Assembly (NCBI GenBank): GCA_964401045.1
Contig: CAYNXB010000084.1
Location: 1 to 10,960 of the forward strand
From: CAYNXB01 sp964401045
GTDB lineage: Bacteria > Pseudomonadota > Alphaproteobacteria > Sphingomonadales > Sphingomonadaceae
Reading direction: 5' to 3'
DNA: 10,960 bases
Part shown: piece by piece, positions 6,737 to 10,960 of the stretch
How the letters are laid out: the number at the start of each line of letters is the position of its first letter
Numbering within the stretch: the stretch's first letter is position 1
Notes under the pieces: generated by a model
Told to the model about the DNA's origin: nothing
The model's database searches: none
The model's input: only the letters and a program-made list of their open reading frames with translations
Translations under genes and position numbers: made by a program

Positions 6737-7641
6737 TGGCCCGCGAGCATGTGAAATCCTGGCAAATCGGCGACGTCACCGTCAGCCGCATCGTCGAGAT
6801 CTGGGATTTTCAAGACAACATCAACATGACGATGACCGAGGCGACTGCCGATGAGGTGATCGCCATGGAGTGGCTGCACCCGCACTACGCGACGCCCGAC
6901 GGCAGGCAGCGGATGAACTTCCAGGGCTTCGTGATCCAGGCGCCCAATGACTCTGGCGGCCGCGTGATCGTGGTCGATTCATGCATCGGCGCGGGCCGCC
7001 AGCGCGATTTCGACGTGTTCTGCGACCTGCCCGAAGGGTTCCTCGAAGATCTCGAAAGCCTCGGCATCGGCCGCGAGCAGGTCGACACCGTGATGTGCAC
7101 CCACCTGCACTTTGATCACGTCGGCTGGAATACCTACAAGGACCCCGCGACCGGCGAGTTCAAGCCGACCTTCCCCAACGCGCGCTACCTGTTCGGCCGG
7201 ACCGAATACGAGGCGTGGCAGACCACCATTCGCCATGACGGGCATCACACCGACACGCACCTGGTCGAATGCGTCGATCCGATCGTCGCGCTCGGGCTGG
7301 CGGACTTCATCGAGCCCGACCATGAGATCGCACCGGGCATCCATTGCGAGCCGAGCCATGGCCACACGCCCGGCCACGTCCATGTGCGGATTTCGTCGCA
7401 GGGCCAGGACGCGGTGATCACCGGCGACCTGATGCACCACCCGATGCAGGTGGCGATGCCGTTCCGCGACGCGACCTTCGACATGGACAAGGAAGCCGGG
7501 CGGCAGACGCGCATCGGGTTCGTCGACAAGTACAAGGATTCGAACGTGATGGTGATCGGCGCGCACTTCGCGGGGCCGACCGCGGGGCACATCCGCACCC
7601 ATGGCGACGGCGACGTGCGGTTCGACGGGCTCGGCCTGTGA
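6736..7641 (+). CDS. MBL-fold metallo-hydrolase (first of two)
   Basis: The 301-residue protein has a complete dinuclear metallo-beta-lactamase site: HLHFDH gives H123, H125, D127 and H128; HGHTPGH gives H214 (and H210); ITGDLMHH gives D231; GAHFAGP gives H277. The layout THLHFDH...HTPGH...GDLMHH resembles lactonase and other small-ester hydrolase branches rather than beta-lactamases, RNases or glyoxalase II. No signal peptide is visible, so it is cytosolic. The start shares one base with the GMC stop, and GGAAGG (6723-6728) gives a good ribosome site. The long central insertion (WNTYKDPATGEFKPTFPNAR, 131-150) is family-typical. Likely role: hydrolysis of a lactone or ester formed after the GMC or P450 step. 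Quorum-signal hydrolysis is possible for the fold but unlikely in this operon. Confidence 0.92.
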   Translation: MAREHVKSWQIGDVTVSRIVEIWDFQDNINMTMTEATADEVIAMEWLHPHYATPDGRQRMNFQGFVIQAPNDSGGRVIVVDSCIGAGRQRDFDVFCDLPEGFLEDLESLGIGREQVDTVMCTHLHFDHVGWNTYKDPATGEFKPTFPNARYLFGRTEYEAWQTTIRHDGHHTDTHLVECVDPIVALGLADFIEPDHEIAPGIHCEPSHGHTPGHVHVRISSQGQDAVITGDLMHHPMQVAMPFRDATFDMDKEAGRQTRIGFVDKYKDSNVMVIGAHFAGPTAGHIRTHGDGDVRFDGLGL

Positions 7642-8816
7642 GCAAACCGATCCCCGAATACGAGCTCGACATCTTCACACCCGATGCGGTGGTGAATGCG
7701 CGCGCGGTGGACGATGCACTGCGCGAATTCGCGCCGGTGGTGCGGCTCGCGGATGGCACGCACATGATCGCGCGGCACGAGCACGTCAGCGCCGGCTTGC
7801 TCGACTGGAAGGCCTTCTCTTCGACCTCGCGCCCGTGGCACGACCCGACCAGCCCACGCCCGGAAATTCTCCTCACCGATGATCCGCCGCGCCACACCCA
7901 GGTGCGCAAGGTGATCGCCGACGCGCTCAGCCCCCGCGCGCTTGAACGGGTGAAGGGCATCTTCGAGGCTTACGCGCAGGAGCTGCTCGCCAGCCTCAAG
8001 CAGCGCGGCGGCACGGTCGATGCGGTGGGCGACGTGTCCCAGGCCTACGTGTTCCGCGTGCTCCCGGACATCCTTGGCCTGCCGGTCGAGGGCCGCGAGC
8101 AAATGCACGGCTTCTCCGAAATGGTGTGGGCGACGATGGGCCCGCCCGGCGAACTGTTCGACCAGGCGATGCAGCACGATTTCTCGGCGGTGCTGAACTG
8201 GCTCGAAACCCAGTGCGAACGCAGCGCGCTCGATCCCGAGGGTATCGGCGAGCAGATCTACGCCGCCGCCGATCGCGGGCAGGTGACCATGGCAGAGGCC
8301 AAGCTGCTGCTGCAGACCGTGCTCAGCGCGGGCGCGGACACGACCTTCATCACCATGGCCAACGCGCTGCGCGCCTGGGCCGAATTCCCCGGGGAATACG
8401 CCCGCCTGCGCGCCGAGCCGAAGAAGGTGCGCGCGGCGTTCGACGAGAGCCTGCGGTGGGATAGCCCCAGCCGCATGGCCGGGCGCATCGCCACCCGCGA
8501 TGTCGAGATCGACGACTACGTCATCCCCGCGGGCACCCGTTGCGGACTGATGTTCGCCGCCGCCAACCGCGACCCGCGCTTCTGGGACGCCCCCGACGAA
8601 TACTGGCTCGACCGCGACACGAAACACTCGCTCGGCTGGGGCTACGGTGTCCACGGCTGCGTTGGCCGCACGCTGGCGCAGATGGAGGCGAGCGCGCTGC
8701 TCGGCGCGATCGTCGAGCAGGTCGAGAGCATCGAGCTTGCGGGCGATTACGAGCCGTGGATGACCACCGTCGGCCACGGGCCGATCCGCCAGCCGATCAA
8801 GCTCAACTTCGCCTAG
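7638..8816 (+). CDS. Cytochrome P450, soluble class I bacterial type, CYP199-like
   Basis: The 392-residue protein has no membrane anchor. The I-helix oxygen-activation motif AGADTT is at 231-236, the K-helix ExxR is ESLR (E270, R273), and the heme loop GWGYGVHGC ends in the ligand Cys341. The usual Phe seven residues before that Cys is Trp334. Several blocks recall CYP199A enzymes from memory: LTDDPPRHT (79-87), LPDILGLPVEGRE (142-154), MGPPGEL (167-173), LLQTVLSAGADTT (224-236) and NRDPRFW (310-316). CYP199 members hydroxylate or demethylate para-substituted benzoates. The GTG start at 7638 overlaps the upstream stop by 4 bp (GTGA); an upstream open frame exists but belongs to no P450. No ferredoxin or ferredoxin reductase is in the window, so electrons must come from elsewhere. 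Substrate is inferred only weakly. Confidence 0.94.
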   Translation: MSKPIPEYELDIFTPDAVVNARAVDDALREFAPVVRLADGTHMIARHEHVSAGLLDWKAFSSTSRPWHDPTSPRPEILLTDDPPRHTQVRKVIADALSPRALERVKGIFEAYAQELLASLKQRGGTVDAVGDVSQAYVFRVLPDILGLPVEGREQMHGFSEMVWATMGPPGELFDQAMQHDFSAVLNWLETQCERSALDPEGIGEQIYAAADRGQVTMAEAKLLLQTVLSAGADTTFITMANALRAWAEFPGEYARLRAEPKKVRAAFDESLRWDSPSRMAGRIATRDVEIDDYVIPAGTRCGLMFAAANRDPRFWDAPDEYWLDRDTKHSLGWGYGVHGCVGRTLAQMEASALLGAIVEQVESIELAGDYEPWMTTVGHGPIRQPIKLNFA

Positions 8817-8817
8817 C

Positions 8818-9639
8818 GTGGCCGCCCCGAGACAAGCCCCGGTCACCCGCATCGACGCGATCCGCTACGCGCGGCACGAGCGCAATGCGGCGGAGAACTT
8901 CAACGTGCCGGTCGACGACCACGACCTGCCGATGCCGCTCGATTACTTTGTGTGGGCGATCCATCGGGACGGGCACCCGCCGCTCATCGTCGACACCGGG
9001 TTCGGCGAGAGCGCGGCGGCGGCACGTGGGCGAACGATGATCCGCCCGGTGGTCGAGGGACTGCGCGACGCGGGGATCGACCAGCTCGGCATCGAGGACG
9101 TGATCCTCACTCACCTGCACTACGACCATGCCGGCTCATTGAGCCTGTTTCCCAACGCCAGGTTCCACGTGCAGGATGCCGAGCTGGCCTTCGCCACCAG
9201 CCGCCACGTGTGCGACCGCGCGGTGCGCGGGCCGTTCGACGGTGACCCGGTGGCCGAACTGGTGCGCAAGCTCTACGCCGACCGGGTGGTGTTCCACGCC
9301 GGCGATCAGAGGTTCGCGCCGGGCATCGAGTTGAAGCTCGCCCGCGGGCACACCGCCGGGCTGATGGTGGTATGCTGCGAAACCGCACGCGGAACGGTGG
9401 TGCTGGCGAGCGACGCCGCGCACCTCTACGCCAACGTGACCCGCAAGGTCCCCTTCCCGATCTTCGTGGACGAAGCGGACTACAGGCGCGCGCAGGATCG
9501 CGCGCTGGAACTGGCGGGCGGATCGCTCGATCACCTGATCCCCGGGCACGATCCACTGGTGCTGATCGCATTCCGGACGGAAAACGACATCGCCCGGGTG
9601 GACTTGCCGCCCGTGACGCCGGTAGCGGACCTCGTATGA
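8818..9639 (+). CDS. MBL-fold metallo-hydrolase (second of two), lactonase-like
   Basis: The 273-residue protein has a full metal site: HLHYDH (H99, H101, D103, H104), RGHTAG (H178), ASDAAHLY (D199) and IPGHDP (H244). The tyrosine in HLHYDH, the SDAAHLYAN segment and the PGHDP ending are typical of the N-acyl homoserine lactonase/4-pyridoxolactonase branch. It is only distantly like the first MBL gene, so this is not a recent duplication. The GTG start at 8818 lies one base after the P450 stop with no ribosome-binding site, so translation presumably depends on read-through of ribosomes from the P450 gene; the next in-frame Met (residue 39) would cut off the first strand. Likely cytosolic lactone hydrolysis downstream of the P450. 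Its stop overlaps the next gene by 4 bp. Confidence 0.91.
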   Translation: MAAPRQAPVTRIDAIRYARHERNAAENFNVPVDDHDLPMPLDYFVWAIHRDGHPPLIVDTGFGESAAAARGRTMIRPVVEGLRDAGIDQLGIEDVILTHLHYDHAGSLSLFPNARFHVQDAELAFATSRHVCDRAVRGPFDGDPVAELVRKLYADRVVFHAGDQRFAPGIELKLARGHTAGLMVVCCETARGTVVLASDAAHLYANVTRKVPFPIFVDEADYRRAQDRALELAGGSLDHLIPGHDPLVLIAFRTENDIARVDLPPVTPVADLV

Positions 9640-10520
9640 CAACAATCGGATTTGTAGGGCTCGGCCGCATGGGCGCGCCAATGGCGGCGCGGCTGGTCGG
9701 CCATGTCGACGAGGTGCTGGTGCATGACATCTCGGCCGATGCGGTGGCCAGGCTGGCTGCGCTGGGTGCCGAAGCCGCCGGCTCAGCCGCCGCGCTCGGC
9801 GAACGCTGCGACATCGTGTTCATGAGCCTGCCGATGCCCCCGATCGTGCGCGATGCCGCGGCCATGGTCGTCTCCGGCGGCAGCCCCCGCATCGTGTGCG
9901 ACCTTTCGACCTCTGGCCCGGCCCTGGCGCAGGAACTGCACGAACTGCTCACCCCCAAGGGCATCGCCAGCTTCGACGCGCCGGTTTCCGGCGGCATCCG
10001 CGGCGCCGAACAAGGCACGCTGGCGCTTATGGCCGGCGGCCCGCAGGTCCATTGGGCGGAGCTCGAGCCGTTGCTCGCCCGCCTGGGCAAGCCATTTTAT
10101 ATGGGCGAGACGCCGGGCGCGGGACAGACCGCCAAGCTCGCCAACAACCTGCTCTCGCTCGCCGCGATCGCGACCACCGCCGAGGCGATGACGCTCGCGA
10201 TCAAGGGGGGGCTCGATCCCGCGCGAATGATCGAGGTGCTCAACGCCGGCACCGGGCGCAACTCGGCCACGCAGGACAAGTGGCCGCGCGCCGTGCTGCC
10301 GCGCACCTTCGACTTCGGGTTTTCGGCCCAGCTCAGCCTCAAGGACACCCGGCTCGCGCTGGACGAAGCGCGGGCGATGGGCGTGCCGCTGCCCACCGGG
10401 GAACGGCTCGCGGCGCTGCTTGACCGCACGCTAGCCACCTACGGCGACGATGCCGATTTCACCGCGATGGCCAAAGTCGTCGAGGCGGACGCGGGCCTCG
10501 ACCCGGAGCGGTCCGCCTAA
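9636..10520 (+). CDS. NAD(P)-dependent beta-hydroxyacid dehydrogenase (3-hydroxyisobutyrate dehydrogenase family)
   Basis: The 294-residue length is standard for the family. IGFVGLGRMGAPMA (4-17) is the Rossmann GxGxxG loop. DLSTSGP (89-95) and DAPVSGGIRGAEQGTL (114-129) are the family's substrate-loop signatures. GQTAKLANNL (163-172) supplies the catalytic K167 and N170/N171, and SLKD (K236, D237) closes the site. Members reversibly oxidise 3-hydroxyisobutyrate, tartronate semialdehyde/glycerate, 4-hydroxybutyrate or related beta- or gamma-hydroxyacids; sequence does not tell which. D31 at the end of the second strand (LVHDIS) favours NAD over NADP. ATG at 9636 overlaps the preceding stop by 4 bp (ATGA). 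It is the last gene of the coupled run and probably handles a short hydroxyacid or semialdehyde released late in the pathway. Confidence 0.93.
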   Translation: MTTIGFVGLGRMGAPMAARLVGHVDEVLVHDISADAVARLAALGAEAAGSAAALGERCDIVFMSLPMPPIVRDAAAMVVSGGSPRIVCDLSTSGPALAQELHELLTPKGIASFDAPVSGGIRGAEQGTLALMAGGPQVHWAELEPLLARLGKPFYMGETPGAGQTAKLANNLLSLAAIATTAEAMTLAIKGGLDPARMIEVLNAGTGRNSATQDKWPRAVLPRTFDFGFSAQLSLKDTRLALDEARAMGVPLPTGERLAALLDRTLATYGDDADFTAMAKVVEADAGLDPERSA

Positions 10521-10582
10521 CTCCCCATTCGTGGATGCGCCGGCCCGCCGCCAAACGGGTTCGTTGCGGCCAGATCTAAATA

Positions 10583-10600
10583 TATCATCTTTATCATCTT
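10583..10600. promoter_or_regulatory. Tandem 9-bp repeat in AT-rich spacer before the regulator gene
   Basis: TATCATCTT occurs twice, head to tail, in an AT-rich patch (about 10575-10608) that stands out from the GC-rich surroundings. It is 26 bp before the GntR start codon. It could be a promoter region or a regulator binding site; GntR-family sites are often AT-rich with short half-sites. No clear -35/-10 pair and no terminator hairpin with T-run can be assigned in the 105-bp gap 10521-10625. Confidence 0.35.
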
Positions 10601-10625
10601 TGGTTTTTGAGCTATCCGCGAGTCG

Positions 10626-10960
10626 ATGACAGTCGTTCCCTTCCGCAAGCCCGACCCGTGGGAATTCGAACCTGCGCGCGGGGCAACGCTCTCGACGCGG
10701 ATCGTCGAGGACGTGCGGCTGGCGCTGTTCGAGAAGCGGCTCGCTCCCGGCGACTTTCTCGGCACCGAGAAGGACATTGCCGAGCGCGCCGGGGTCAGCC
10801 GCATCGTCGCGCGGGACGCGCTGCGCAGCTTGCAGGCGATGGGCGTGGTCGAGATCAAGGTCGGTGCCGGCGGCGGCGCGCGCATCGCGCGAGGCAATCC
10901 CCGGTTGTTCGCCGAAGCGCTCGCGGTCCAGCTCAGCCTCGCCGGCACCAGTGTGCGCGA
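10626..10960 (+). CDS. GntR-family transcriptional regulator (FadR subfamily), 5' part, cut by window edge
   Basis: Only the first 111 codons are in the window. A winged helix-turn-helix is clear: LAPGDFLGTEKDIAERAG (39-56) leads into the recognition helix VSRIVARDALRSLQAMGVV (57-75). The wing IKVGAGGGARIA (77-88) follows. The GTEKD start and R-x-x-V-x-x-ALRSL helix fit FadR/VanR-type GntR regulators, which usually carry a C-terminal FCD ligand-binding domain; that part is outside. ATG at 10626 has only a weak upstream ribosome site (GCGAG). It follows the catabolic operon on the same strand by 105 bp. Such regulators commonly repress the neighbouring catabolic genes until a pathway acid or CoA ester binds, so it is the likely regulator of this locus, by position only. 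Confidence 0.92.
   Translation, partial: MTVVPFRKPDPWEFEPARGATLSTRIVEDVRLALFEKRLAPGDFLGTEKDIAERAGVSRIVARDALRSLQAMGVVEIKVGAGGGARIARGNPRLFAEALAVQLSLAGTSVR

Noticed and set aside
8384..8397. Perfect 14-bp palindrome ATTCCCCGGGGAAT
   Set aside because: It lies in the middle of the P450 coding sequence, encoding the ordinary residues E-F-P-G-E-Y, and no partner site occurs nearby; taken as chance.
8818..9639. Quorum-quenching N-acyl homoserine lactonase
   Set aside because: The fold allows it, but tight coupling to the P450 and dehydrogenase genes makes a catabolic lactonase or esterase more likely; there is no luxI/luxR gene nearby.
10521..10582. Intrinsic terminator after the dehydrogenase gene
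   Set aside because: Only a 4-bp CCCG/CGGG pairing can be drawn and no T-run follows it directly, so the operon may read into the regulator gene.
10517..10948. A 143-codon minus-strand frame at the right end
   Set aside because: It lies opposite the GntR regulator, whose helix-turn-helix and wing are clear on the plus strand; the minus frame has no motif.

Overview
The window is about 11 kb of GC-rich bacterial chromosome. Codon use, gene content and an inverted extragenic repeat of a kind I recall from sphingomonad genomes all suggest an alphaproteobacterium of the order Sphingomonadales (Novosphingobium, Sphingomonas or a relative). That placement is inference from memory; no database search was possible. 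Genes are densely packed, there is no transposase, integrase or CRISPR array, and no gap without a gene exceeds about 200 bp.

Layout. At the left edge is the 5' part of a tRNA-Leu(UAA) gene on the minus strand (1-48). Next comes a minus-strand run read right to left from 3994 to 81: a CaiB/BaiF-type (family III) CoA-transferase, a VOC-fold metalloprotein (dioxygenase or glyoxalase-like), and two tandem, diverged, single-barrel relatives of the cobalamin-independent methionine synthase MetE. A 202-bp divergent control region (3995-4196) holds an inverted REP-like repeat, a TTGACA -35 hexamer and a small dyad around that hexamer. To its right is a plus-strand run from 4197 to 10520: a citrate-synthase-fold protein resembling citryl-CoA lyases, a GMC-family FAD alcohol dehydrogenase, a metallo-beta-lactamase-fold (MBL) hydrolase, a soluble cytochrome P450, a second MBL hydrolase, and a beta-hydroxyacid dehydrogenase of the 3-hydroxyisobutyrate/tartronate-semialdehyde reductase family. 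The last five of these are joined by junctions of -4 to +1 bp (TGATG, GTGA, a 1-bp gap, ATGA), so they are very probably one translationally coupled operon. After 105 bp of mostly AT-rich spacer, the 5' part of a FadR-subfamily GntR regulator begins at 10626 and runs off the window.

How the genes may work together. The content reads as a divergent catabolic locus. The P450 and GMC enzyme would oxidise a substrate, the MBL proteins could open lactones or hydrolyse esters, and the dehydrogenase would handle a 3-hydroxyacid or semialdehyde. The CoA-transferase would activate an acid, the citrate-synthase-like protein could then cleave or condense the CoA ester, and the MetE-like pair could take up a methyl or alkyl group. 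The P450 resembles the CYP199 group, known for oxidising para-substituted aromatic acids including methoxybenzoates, so a methoxylated aromatic or related plant-derived substrate is a reasonable guess, but it is only a guess. I do not recognise the complete set as a described pathway. The most notable points are the tandem core-MetE genes, an Asn where citrate synthases have their catalytic Asp, and a Trp in place of the usual Phe in the P450 heme loop.
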